This document shows positions 1 to 7,023 of a stretch of 64,000 nucleotides of DNA, one piece after another; the first letter of the stretch is position 1; each line of letters starts with the position of its first letter. The notes beneath the pieces are model-generated. The model saw nothing but the letters and a program-made list of their open reading frames with translations, did no database searches and was not told the origin of the DNA. The stretch lies in the NCBI GenBank assembly GCA_013141495.1, contig JABFQV010000002.1, positions 186,001 to 250,000 of the forward strand, written 5' to 3'. The position numbers and the translations under genes are program-made. This stretch comes from Methylotenera sp. Its GTDB lineage: Bacteria > Pseudomonadota > Gammaproteobacteria > Burkholderiales > Methylophilaceae.

Positions 1-495
1 GACACTATCGAGGCCGACGGCCATGTGCAGATACACTTGGATTTGCTCCCTCATAAAAATATCGATGCTGTCATTCAAGCAATCGCGCATCCGCGTGGCT
101 CACGCTCGCTGTCAAGCCACCTTCAAAGTCGGCTCAATTTAAAAGGCGTAAAAGTGGCATTGCTCCGAGAGGTACTTTCGGCCGAAGCGCTTAACGACCC
201 GGTGCAGCTAGGCAACGCCATCAAAGCTTTGCCTATCGTACTTAAATCCACACGTCCATTGGATGAAGCCATCAGCAGTGCGGGCGGCGTAACATTTACG
301 GACTTAAATGAGGATTTAATGCTAACCAAATTACCCGGTGTATTCTGCGCAGGTGAAATGTTGGATTGGGAAGCACCAACGGGCGGCTACTTGCTCACCG
401 CCTGCTTTGCCAGTGGACGTGTTGCGGGCAATGGTGTTTGGTCTTGGTTACAAAAAAATCATCTGAATCAAGCTATTTTTAACCCTGAAAAATAG
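1..495 (+). CDS. YhiN/HI0933-family flavoprotein, C-terminal part
   Basis: Only the last 164 codons are inside the window. The frame is open from base 1 and ends with TAG at 493-495, so the true start lies upstream. The end of the protein has the FAD-domain signature of the HI0933/YhiN (TIGR03862-like) NAD(P)/FAD-dependent oxidoreductases: GGVTFTDLN, then [20 protein letters not shown] and an alanine/glycine-rich helix. The family are soluble Rossmann flavoproteins whose substrate is unknown. Family membership is recognised from these motifs; function is not assigned. The gene converges on doxX. Confidence 0.85.
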   Translation, partial: DTIEADGHVQIHLDLLPHKNIDAVIQAIAHPRGSRSLSSHLQSRLNLKGVKVALLREVLSAEALNDPVQLGNAIKALPIVLKSTRPLDEAISSAGGVTFTDLNEDLMLTKLPGVFCAGEMLDWEAPTGGYLLTACFASGRVAGNGVWSWLQKNHLNQAIFNPEK

Positions 496-547
496 TGGCG
501 TAACACAGTTTTACCTATCAATGGTGTCTGCTCATAAAACCTCACTC

Positions 548-581
548 CCACATTATCGAGAATGAGTGAAACTTAGATATT
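548..581. repeat. 34-bp direct repeat, copy 1
   Basis: This 34-bp sequence recurs at 1383-1416 with a single mismatch (G versus A). Copy 1 lies just past the doxX stop codon, sharing its last base. Copy 2 covers the final codons and stop of the 59-residue Cys protein gene. The two copies bracket doxX and its upstream spacer as an 835-bp unit. Confidence 0.85.
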
Positions 582-1108
582 TAAGCCGCGATTTTCATTT
601 TTAACCAATAATCAAAACTTAATTTCCCCGCACCACCGAACAGTAGCGGTAAAAACATCACCAAGTAGATTAATGGCAATTTGTAATTACCAAAGCCATC
701 CCCAGCCTCATCTATAATACGATAGCCCTTTAACAGATCAGAAAAAGAGCCTACGTACTCGGGAGAATGTACCGTTAAAATAGCCACAACAGTCAGAATC
801 ATCAACGACATCGTAAAAAAACGCGTGCCTATTCCAAGCAATAAGGCCGCTGCTCCAAAAATTTCAAAATAAGTGGCCATATGCCAACTTATCTCAACGG
901 GCACTAATTTTAAAGGGAACGGAAACAGCAGATCAGCAAACCAATTCACCCCATGATACTTTTCTAGCCCTGCTTCCAAAAACTCCCAAGCTAGCAAGCT
1001 ACGTAAAAGTAATTGTGGCAACCATGTAGAGGCTCCATCTAAAGCTCGCGTAACATTAAGATAAAACTTCACAAAAATCATCTGGTTAAAGTCAATTGGA
1101 TTCGACAT
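581..1108 (-). CDS. DoxX family membrane protein
   Basis: This 175-residue protein has about four hydrophobic segments and the general layout of the DoxX family: an LLLRSLLAWEFLEAGLEK first helix, a HMATYFEIFGAAALLLGIGTR second helix, and a charged loop before the final pair. DoxX-like proteins are inner-membrane proteins, some of them subunits of quinone-linked oxidases or redox partners. No specific partner is encoded next to it. The ATG at 1106-1108 is the first Met of the frame. The gene is bracketed by 34-bp direct repeats, suggesting a later insertion. Family call is solid; role is unknown. Confidence 0.8.
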   Translation of the reverse strand: MSNPIDFNQMIFVKFYLNVTRALDGASTWLPQLLLRSLLAWEFLEAGLEKYHGVNWFADLLFPFPLKLVPVEISWHMATYFEIFGAAALLLGIGTRFFTMSLMILTVVAILTVHSPEYVGSFSDLLKGYRIIDEAGDGFGNYKLPLIYLVMFLPLLFGGAGKLSFDYWLKMKIAA

Positions 1109-1382
1109 TATTTATTTCCTCATATAAAAGCACAGTCAGCAATATAAAGCTTGGTCGATTAACTACAGCATTACTTACAGCCAACTTAACACTTTGATTA
1201 AATAAGTACATCAACATTGAGGGGGGTGGCAATCTAGTTGTTGAAATTCGTAATTAAACTGAGCATCAAGAACTAGCGGATAGTACAAAGTAAATGCGCA
1301 CTTAAATACCGGCAGTGAAAGCTTATTAGAAAGATCGCTCAGTGAAATGCTCAAATAATTCAATGAAGATTAAAGCGCATTT
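1109..1382. other. Spacer upstream of doxX, no gene seen
   Basis: This AT-rich stretch of 274 bases has no credible reading frame on either strand. It presumably contains the doxX promoter, but I see no convincing -35/-10 pair. It belongs to the 835-bp unit delimited by the 34-bp direct repeats. Confidence 0.5.
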
Positions 1383-1416
1383 CCACATTATCGAGAATGA
1401 GTAAAACTTAGATATT
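1383..1416. repeat. 34-bp direct repeat, copy 2
   Basis: Second copy of the repeat at 548-581, with one mismatch. It includes the last two sense codons and stop (1408-1410) of the small Cys protein gene on the minus strand plus the following untranslated sequence. This copy is therefore the natural context, and the copy behind doxX looks like the duplicate. Confidence 0.85.
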
Positions 1417-1587
1417 CGCCCTCTTCACAAACATCATGCAGTGGGCTTTAGAGGCTTCAAATACCTCCTTACATGGCAGCTGTTTACTTTTGAAGTTCAT
1501 CGCACGGCAACCGTAGGGAAAACTGACATCATAAGTAATAAAATAATATGCACATTGCAGGCAGTCTTGGTGTTTTTGTTTATCCAT
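1408..1587 (-). CDS. Small conserved Cys-rich protein (59 aa), function unknown
   Basis: Translation of the minus strand from ATG 1585-1587 to TAA 1408-1410 gives 59 residues with cysteines at 9, 12, 27, 39 and 50. It has an N-terminal CLQC pair followed by YYFITYDVSFPYGCRAMNFKS. I recognise this arrangement (CxxC, then F-x-T-x-D, then P-x-G-C-[RK]-A-x-x-F-K-S, then a late Cys) as a small conserved hypothetical protein common in beta- and gammaproteobacteria. A metal or Fe-S site is plausible from cysteine spacing, but this is inference. A plus-strand frame over the same bases codes for nothing recognisable. The stop lies inside a 34-bp direct repeat. Confidence 0.75.
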   Translation of the reverse strand: MDKQKHQDCLQCAYYFITYDVSFPYGCRAMNFKSKQLPCKEVFEASKAHCMMFVKRANI

Positions 1588-1634
1588 GTTTATTCATCAA
1601 CTTACTCAGGGATGCAGGACTAATCATCGCAAAC

Positions 1635-2111
1635 CTAAAATAACTCAGCCTGTTTAACAGGTGGCGCCGCTAGCAGTTCATCTATGTTAATTTCAAAAAC
1701 GCCAAGCTTGCCACGGCATGGCATAAGCGCCAATGGCGTTGCCTGCTCAAACAAAAATCCATAATACTCTTGGTGAACACCACCAAAATGCGCACGTTGC
1801 AGACGGCTGATACCGTCAGGTAACTCCCCGGGTCGGCAGCATAGTACCAAATTGGCAATACCGACTACGCCACCGAGCTCAAGCTGGTCTTTAGGGGGTA
1901 AGGGAATATCAGTACTGGATTTTAGATAGTCATAATATTCGGCGTACAAGCCTTTACTAGCATGAATCAGAATGGGGCCACGGTATTGCGTACCCCAAGT
2001 GCGGTCATCTACCAGCAAATACCCGTGAGCAATTAACCATGCGTAGGGTTGCTTGAGTGAAAGGGCTTTTGTTAGACCTGTGGGGAGTTTGAGTCGCTGG
2101 GCATGAGGCAT
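1635..2111 (-). CDS. ASCH domain protein
   Basis: This 158-residue protein shows an ASCH (PUA-like) fold signature near the N terminus: ALSLKQPYAWLIAHG, then RTWGTQYRGPILIHAS. It then has a GVVGIANLV strand and a C-terminal PCRGKLGVFEI. ASCH domains bind RNA or act as small nucleoside or base hydrolases. This long, Cys-containing version belongs to the uncharacterised activating-signal-cointegrator-like group. It sits 5 bp downstream of smpB on the same strand and may be co-transcribed. Domain call is confident; biochemical role is not known. Confidence 0.8.
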   Translation of the reverse strand: MPHAQRLKLPTGLTKALSLKQPYAWLIAHGYLLVDDRTWGTQYRGPILIHASKGLYAEYYDYLKSSTDIPLPPKDQLELGGVVGIANLVLCCRPGELPDGISRLQRAHFGGVHQEYYGFLFEQATPLALMPCRGKLGVFEINIDELLAAPPVKQAELF

Positions 2112-2116
2112 ATGGC

Positions 2117-2566
2117 TTATTTATTATGCGCCCGCATAATACGGCCTTTTTCACGCTCCCAATCACGCTCTTTTTCAGTATCGCGTTTATCGTGTTGCTT
2201 TTTACCTTTGGCTAACCCAATTTGCACCTTAACGCGCCCTTTTGAAAAATGCAAATCAAGCGGCACAATGGTGTAGCCAGAACGTTCAACTTTAGCAATC
2301 AATTTTATAATTTCTTCATTGTGCAACAATAGCTTGCGCGTTCTTATTGCATCTGGCCGAATATGCGTAGAAGCTGCACCTAATGGTGTAACGTGGCAAC
2401 CAATAAGGTAAATCTCACCGCGTTGAATAATGACATAAGCTTCTTTAATGTTGACGCGGTTATCTCGAATGGCTTTAACTTCCCAGCCTTCTAAAACAAT
2501 ACCAGCCTCATACTTATCTTCAATATAGTAATCAAAAAAAGCTTTTTTATTTTGTGCAATGCTCAT
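2117..2566 (-). CDS. smpB: SsrA-binding protein SmpB
   Basis: This 149-residue protein has the usual SmpB length and sequence: [29 protein letters not shown], and the basic C-terminal tail ([23 protein letters not shown]) that enters the empty mRNA channel. SmpB binds the tRNA-like end of tmRNA and brings it to stalled ribosomes for trans-translation. Its partner ssrA is encoded about 37 kb away at 39665-40031. The gene is divergent from ratA with a 109-bp shared spacer, as in many Proteobacteria. Confidence 0.97.
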   Translation of the reverse strand: MSIAQNKKAFFDYYIEDKYEAGIVLEGWEVKAIRDNRVNIKEAYVIIQRGEIYLIGCHVTPLGAASTHIRPDAIRTRKLLLHNEEIIKLIAKVERSGYTIVPLDLHFSKGRVKVQIGLAKGKKQHDKRDTEKERDWEREKGRIMRAHNK

Positions 2567-2675
2567 AAAACTAAATATTTCTTGGCGAATGGCTTAAAAT
2601 ATCATTTTACTCTACTTTCTGCGCCAGTTTACTTAACAACACTTGCGCAGATTTAGCTGAACATTAAAGGGATGC

Positions 2676-3107
2676 ATGGCGCAAGTTCAAAAATCAGTTC
2701 TCATTAACCATTCAGCAAGCCAGATGTACGCGCTGGTGGACGATGTGACTAAGTATCCAGAGTTTTTGCCTTGGTGCGGTGGCGTGGACTTAATTAAACA
2801 AGATGAAATTTCGACCATCGCCACACTGCATATTGCCTACCACGGCTTACATCAAAAATTTACCACCGAAAACCATAAAATTTACCCTAATTTGATGGAA
2901 ATCAAACTTAAAGATGGTCCATTTAAGCAGCTTGAAGGTGTATGGCGCTTTATCGCGCTAAATGAAAGTGCCTGTAAAATTGAATTCATGCTCAATTATG
3001 AGTTTGCTAACAGCTTTTTAGAAAAAATTATCGCACCCGTTTTTAGCCACATCGCCAATACCTTTGTCGATGGATTTGTGACGCGTGCTGATGAAGTATA
3101 TGCATAA
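2676..3107 (+). CDS. ratA: RatA/COQ10-like START domain protein
   Basis: This 143-residue protein belongs to the polyketide cyclase/START superfamily close to RatA (YfjG) and Coq10. It has VLINHSASQMYALVDDVTKYPEFLPWCGG at the start and GVWRFI and FVTRADEVY near the end. In E. coli RatA was reported to inhibit 70S assembly; mitochondrial Coq10 binds ubiquinone. I cannot tell which role applies. Start ATG 2676 is preceded by AAAGGG at good spacing. It is followed 26 bp later by the RnfH-family gene, the standard neighbourhood beside smpB. Confidence 0.9.
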   Translation: MAQVQKSVLINHSASQMYALVDDVTKYPEFLPWCGGVDLIKQDEISTIATLHIAYHGLHQKFTTENHKIYPNLMEIKLKDGPFKQLEGVWRFIALNESACKIEFMLNYEFANSFLEKIIAPVFSHIANTFVDGFVTRADEVYA

Positions 3108-3133
3108 AAATAGAAGCCCAAAGGACGACAACC

Positions 3134-3457
3134 GTGAATAACCAAGCCGAAATTACAGTAGAAGTAGCCTATGCATTGCCTACAGAGCAGTTGATTGTGC
3201 CAGTCAATGTGCCAGATAGCGCTACTGCTGAGCAGGCAATTATGGCGTCCGGTATTTTGAGTAAATTTCCAGAAATTGATTTAGCCGTGAATAAAGTTGG
3301 CATTTTTGGCAAACTGGTTAAATTAGAGTCGCCCTTGCGGCATTTAGATCGCGTGGAAATTTATCGCCCTTTAATCGCAGATCCTAAAGAGGTGCGTAAA
3401 CAACGTGCCGCTGACGGAAAAATAATGAAAAAAGGTGGCGGGGATTTACCGGCTTAA
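3134..3457 (+). CDS. rnfH: RnfH family ubiquitin-like protein (RatB)
   Basis: This 107-residue protein of the RnfH/RatB family has a beta-grasp fold suggested by VEVAYALPTEQLIVPVNVPDSATA and a C-terminal VEIYRPLIADPKEVRKQRA, the family's most conserved stretch. The function is unresolved; it is nearly always paired with ratA. The start is GTG at 3134 after an AGGACG-like ribosome site, because no ATG fits the conserved N terminus. The lysine- and glycine-rich tail is typical. Confidence 0.9.
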   Translation: MNNQAEITVEVAYALPTEQLIVPVNVPDSATAEQAIMASGILSKFPEIDLAVNKVGIFGKLVKLESPLRHLDRVEIYRPLIADPKEVRKQRAADGKIMKKGGGDLPA

Positions 3458-3518
3458 ATACTTTAGGACAGCTTTAATAACTTAATCAGCAACTTTGTAA
3501 CTGTAAGCGCGCCTTCTC

Positions 3519-3539
3519 TTGGAAGACGTCCAATATAAT
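3519..3539 (+). promoter_or_regulatory. Candidate promoter with overlapping palindrome
   Basis: A consensus -10 hexamer TATAAT lies at 3534-3539 in the spacer before the redox cluster. It is immediately preceded by an inverted repeat TTGGA-AGACG-TCCAA (3519-3533). The -35 position is poor (GCCTTC), which fits an activator-dependent promoter. The distance to the 3703 start would give a leader of about 155 nt. This is a weak prediction from inspection only; another TTGACT occurs at 3628. Confidence 0.3.
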
Positions 3540-3702
3540 CCTGCTAATTACCTTAATAGACGCTTAATATAATTTTAAAAACACATCTCAAGGCTTGAAA
3601 ACTAAAGTTTCTTAGCCTTACTCAATTTTGACTTATCGCCTTGTATATGACAACATCAACATGCTTTTTTAAAATCGAAATTTAAAGACCATCGAAGACC
3701 TC

Positions 3703-6159
3703 ATGCCCAAACATTTTAACGTCATTATTATTGGAGCCGGACCCAGTGGATTATCAGCGGCCATCCGGGCGGCCGAGCATGGCGTTTCATACTTATTACT
3801 GGAGGCGTCGCAAACTGTAGCGAGCACGATTCGTAGCTATCAGCGCGGTAAACTGGTGATGTCTGAGCCTCGTGGATTACCGCTTCGTAGCCCACTTCCA
3901 TTTACGGCATCATTACGTGAAACTGTGCTTGAAAATTGGGAAAAATCCATTGCAGATCACAACGTTAATGTGCGCTATGAGGCTAAAGTGGTGGCGATTT
4001 CACGCCTTAAAAACAAGCTTGAAGTTGAGCTGGCAGACGGCGACAAGTTCACCGCTAATCACGTGGTTCTTGCCATTGGTGTGCAAGGTAATCTACGCAG
4101 ATTAGGGATTCCTGGTGAAGATTTACCACAAGTACAATATCAATTGGATGACCCGGATGCTTACCAAAATGAAACCATTATTGTGGTTGGCGGTGGTGAT
4201 AGTGGTGTAGAAAACGCGCTGGCACTTACCAATAAAAACCAGGTTATCATACTTAACCGCGCTGAAGACTTTAGTAATTTGAAAGAAAGCAACCTGAGCC
4301 AGTTAATGGAATCTCGGCAAAAAGGTGCTATAGATTGGTTGCTCGAAACCAAACCTCAATCGATTGAAGAAAATACCAAAGGCGAGTTTCCAATCACCCT
4401 ATTTGCCAGTACGCCCAAGGGGGTTGAACACATTCCGTGCCATCGTATTATTGCCCGGCTTGGTGCACTGCCATCGCGCCCTTTATTGGAGAGCTTTGGC
4501 ATTGCTTTTCCGACAGATGATGTGGGTGCCCTGCCGCTACTTTCTGCCAGTTATGAATCCAATGTACCCGGACTCTATATTATTGGCGCACTTGCAGGCT
4601 ACCCTTTAATTAAGCAAGGCATCAACCAAGGTTTTGAGGTTATTGAGTATATTCTTGGCAACGATGTAGAGCCGGCCGATACGACTTTGTTGCGTGAAAA
4701 GTTTTCGAGCTTTTGCAACGATCGTGGGGTTGATGATGTGCTGTATAAAATTCAAAAAAATGTGCCGATTCTCGCCATGCTTAATACGTTGCAATTACGT
4801 GAACTGGTGTTGGAAAGTAATATTTTATTGTCAGAACCTGGCGATATTATCTTTAAACGTAACGATTACAGCACCACTTTCTTTTCTATCATTGAAGGTG
4901 AATTAGATGTACTGATTGATGAAGACAACGAACCAGACGCCACACTTAAAGCTGGCGACTTTTTTGGCGAACTTGCTTTGGTTTCTGGTCGCCGCAGGCC
5001 AGGCACAGTGCGCGCACGTACGAAGTGCGTCATTATCGAAACGCCACGGCGTGTGATGCAAAAGCTGATAGGCTCAGTACAGGCCATGCGCCGCATGCTG
5101 AATGAAGTCGCTATTAAAAGTGTGGTTCAAGTTTGTATTGGGCTCTCCTTAAGTGAAGATGACCTTAATGATGTTGCCACTCAAGCAACGCTTAAAAGTT
5201 ATGAAGCCGGTGAAGACCTTTTTCACGAAGGTGATGAAGCGGATGGTTTGTACCTGATTCAAAGTGGTTCAGTGACCGTATCCCGCATGATAGGCGGGCG
5301 CGAGGTGGTGCTGTTTTATGTGGCTGCGGGTAACTATGTCGGAGAAATGTCACTGGTTTCTGGCGAACCCCGCTACGCCACCGTGCGTGCAGCAGTAGCC
5401 ACTGAAGCCGTGTTGATTAAAGCGGATCGTATGCGCGACATCATCGCGCGTAATCCTGAAATTCGTAACGCGCTTGATGCACGCTACCTTAATCATTTAC
5501 AAGAACAAGAAAAACGTCAACAACTTGAAAGTGCCTCAGATGGTAGCGGTGCGTTTACCAGCCAATCTACGCAATCCAACTTAATCTCGTTCCTCATTCA
5601 ACAAGGCGTTGGCGAGGCAACTGATGTATTGCTGATTGATGAGTCGCTGTGTATTCGCTGTAATCACTGTGAACAAGCCTGTGCTGACACCCATGGCGGC
5701 GCAACGCGATTAGACCGTGACACTGGGCCTATTTTTGCTAACATCCGCGTGCCTACTTCATGTCGTCATTGCGAGCATCCGCATTGCATGAAAGACTGTC
5801 CGCCAGACGCGATTCACCGCGCACCACATGGCGAAGTTTATATCGATGATAGCTGTATCGGTTGTGGCAATTGCCAGCAGAACTGTCCGTATGACGTGAT
5901 TCAAATGGCTGTGATTCAAGACCAGCCGGAGCGTAGCCTGTGGCAAATTATGTTGGGAATTGAGCCAAAAGCATTACCCACAACCAATAGCAGCAAGGTC
6001 GCGGTTAAATGCGATATGTGTAAAGATATCACCGATGGCCCTGTATGCGTACGTGCCTGCCCGGTTGGTGCTGCATTACGCGTTAATCCTGAAGGTTTGT
6101 TGGGTTATGCCAGCGGCACCTCTGGTGAAGTCGCTTTACTTGGTTTAGATGAAACTTAG
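3703..6159 (+). CDS. FAD/NAD reductase - double cyclic-nucleotide-binding - 4x[4Fe-4S] ferredoxin fusion
   Basis: This 818-residue protein has three parts. Residues 1-325 form a thioredoxin-reductase-like two-Rossmann flavoprotein, with FAD loop GAGPSG at 11-16 and pyridine nucleotide loop GGGDSG at 163-168; no redox CxxC is present there. Residues about 365-465 and 485-595 are two cyclic-nucleotide-binding (CRP/CAP-like) domains, with phosphate-cassette residues G422-E423, R432 and G547-E548, R557. Residues about 640-800 form a polyferredoxin with sixteen cysteines in four sets (650/653/656/660, 687/690/695/699, 718/721/724/728, 770/773/782/786), like HycB/DmsB-type subunits. No signal peptide, so cytoplasmic. 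I infer an NAD(P)H-linked electron hub gated by a nucleotide. The gene is 30 bp upstream of a cytochrome b-like gene and then a decaheme cytochrome. Confidence 0.85.
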   Translation: MPKHFNVIIIGAGPSGLSAAIRAAEHGVSYLLLEASQTVASTIRSYQRGKLVMSEPRGLPLRSPLPFTASLRETVLENWEKSIADHNVNVRYEAKVVAISRLKNKLEVELADGDKFTANHVVLAIGVQGNLRRLGIPGEDLPQVQYQLDDPDAYQNETIIVVGGGDSGVENALALTNKNQVIILNRAEDFSNLKESNLSQLMESRQKGAIDWLLETKPQSIEENTKGEFPITLFASTPKGVEHIPCHRIIARLGALPSRPLLESFGIAFPTDDVGALPLLSASYESNVPGLYIIGALAGYPLIKQGINQGFEVIEYILGNDVEPADTTLLREKFSSFCNDRGVDDVLYKIQKNVPILAMLNTLQLRELVLESNILLSEPGDIIFKRNDYSTTFFSIIEGELDVLIDEDNEPDATLKAGDFFGELALVSGRRRPGTVRARTKCVIIETPRRVMQKLIGSVQAMRRMLNEVAIKSVVQVCIGLSLSEDDLNDVATQATLKSYEAGEDLFHEGDEADGLYLIQSGSVTVSRMIGGREVVLFYVAAGNYVGEMSLVSGEPRYATVRAAVATEAVLIKADRMRDIIARNPEIRNALDARYLNHLQEQEKRQQLESASDGSGAFTSQSTQSNLISFLIQQGVGEATDVLLIDESLCIRCNHCEQACADTHGGATRLDRDTGPIFANIRVPTSCRHCEHPHCMKDCPPDAIHRAPHGEVYIDDSCIGCGNCQQNCPYDVIQMAVIQDQPERSLWQIMLGIEPKALPTTNSSKVAVKCDMCKDITDGPVCVRACPVGAALRVNPEGLLGYASGTSGEVALLGLDET

Positions 6160-6189
6160 CTTAGATGAAACTCAGAAAGCACTATTTGC

Positions 6190-7020
6190 ATGCAACGCAG
6201 TAACATTTTTGACTTTAAAAATTACCTCTACTTTAAACTAGCGGTCGTCATCATTCTTATCGCTTTTGCTGCTTATTTATTATTTGAGCCAGCGGTTGGG
6301 CATTATGGTGGCAGCTGGCTTGGCTATGGACTCGGCACTATTTCAGCGTTGATGGTGTTATGGATGGCGTGGTATGGCGTGCGAAAGCGGCGTTACCGTG
6401 GTACTGGCGCCACACAAGGCTGGCTATCTGCGCACATTTACTTGGGCACCGCGCTTACGGTTATTGTCACCCTGCACAGCGGCTTTCACTTTGGGCTAAA
6501 CGTTCATACATTTGCCTACGCCATGTTGTTAATCGTCGTTATCAGTGGGTTTTTTGGTAACTACACTTACATGATTTATCCACGCCAAATGACCGAAAAC
6601 ATGGGCGAGGATAACTTGGATGGCTTGTTGTTACGCATTGCTGAATCTGATAAGTTAGCCCGACAAATTGCGTTATTAATGCCAGACCACATCAATAACG
6701 TTGTTGCGCGGGCTTGCGGCGAAACTTCTATCGGCATTGGCTTGCTAGAGCAACTCAGAGGATTTCAACCAAACTGCCCTTCCGCCATCGCGGTTCAACA
6801 ACTCTCGACCGTGGACAACACACTATCCCCTGAGCAACGTAAATTGTATCGAGATTTATATTCAATCATGGTGCGGCGTGAGTCTTTGGTAAGGCGCGCG
6901 CGCCAGGATTTAATGTATCGCGCTCGATTAGGTTTTTGGTTATATTTTCATGTGCCGTTCACCATCGCATTACTGGTGGCGATGCTGGCGCATGTCATTG
7001 CTGTTTTTGCTTATTGGTAA
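6190..7020 (+). CDS. b-type cytochrome-like integral membrane protein
   Basis: This 276-residue protein has about five predicted membrane helices (near 15-33, 45-63, 80-97, 105-126 and 248-273). A soluble loop of roughly 120 residues lies between the fourth and fifth. Histidines at 82, 96, 100, 106, 254 and 268 lie in or beside helices and could ligate two hemes b. It resembles membrane subunits that hand electrons across the membrane or to quinone, but I cannot place it in a named family. It sits between the cytoplasmic Fe-S/flavin protein and the periplasmic decaheme protein, three bases before the latter. It is the natural membrane bridge (inference). Confidence 0.7.
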   Translation: MQRSNIFDFKNYLYFKLAVVIILIAFAAYLLFEPAVGHYGGSWLGYGLGTISALMVLWMAWYGVRKRRYRGTGATQGWLSAHIYLGTALTVIVTLHSGFHFGLNVHTFAYAMLLIVVISGFFGNYTYMIYPRQMTENMGEDNLDGLLLRIAESDKLARQIALLMPDHINNVVARACGETSIGIGLLEQLRGFQPNCPSAIAVQQLSTVDNTLSPEQRKLYRDLYSIMVRRESLVRRARQDLMYRARLGFWLYFHVPFTIALLVAMLAHVIAVFAYW

Positions 7021-7023
7021 CGC

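Noticed and set aside
1441-1623. Plus-strand 60-codon frame
   Set aside because: Its translation resembles nothing and the opposite strand encodes a recognisable Cys-rich protein over the same bases.
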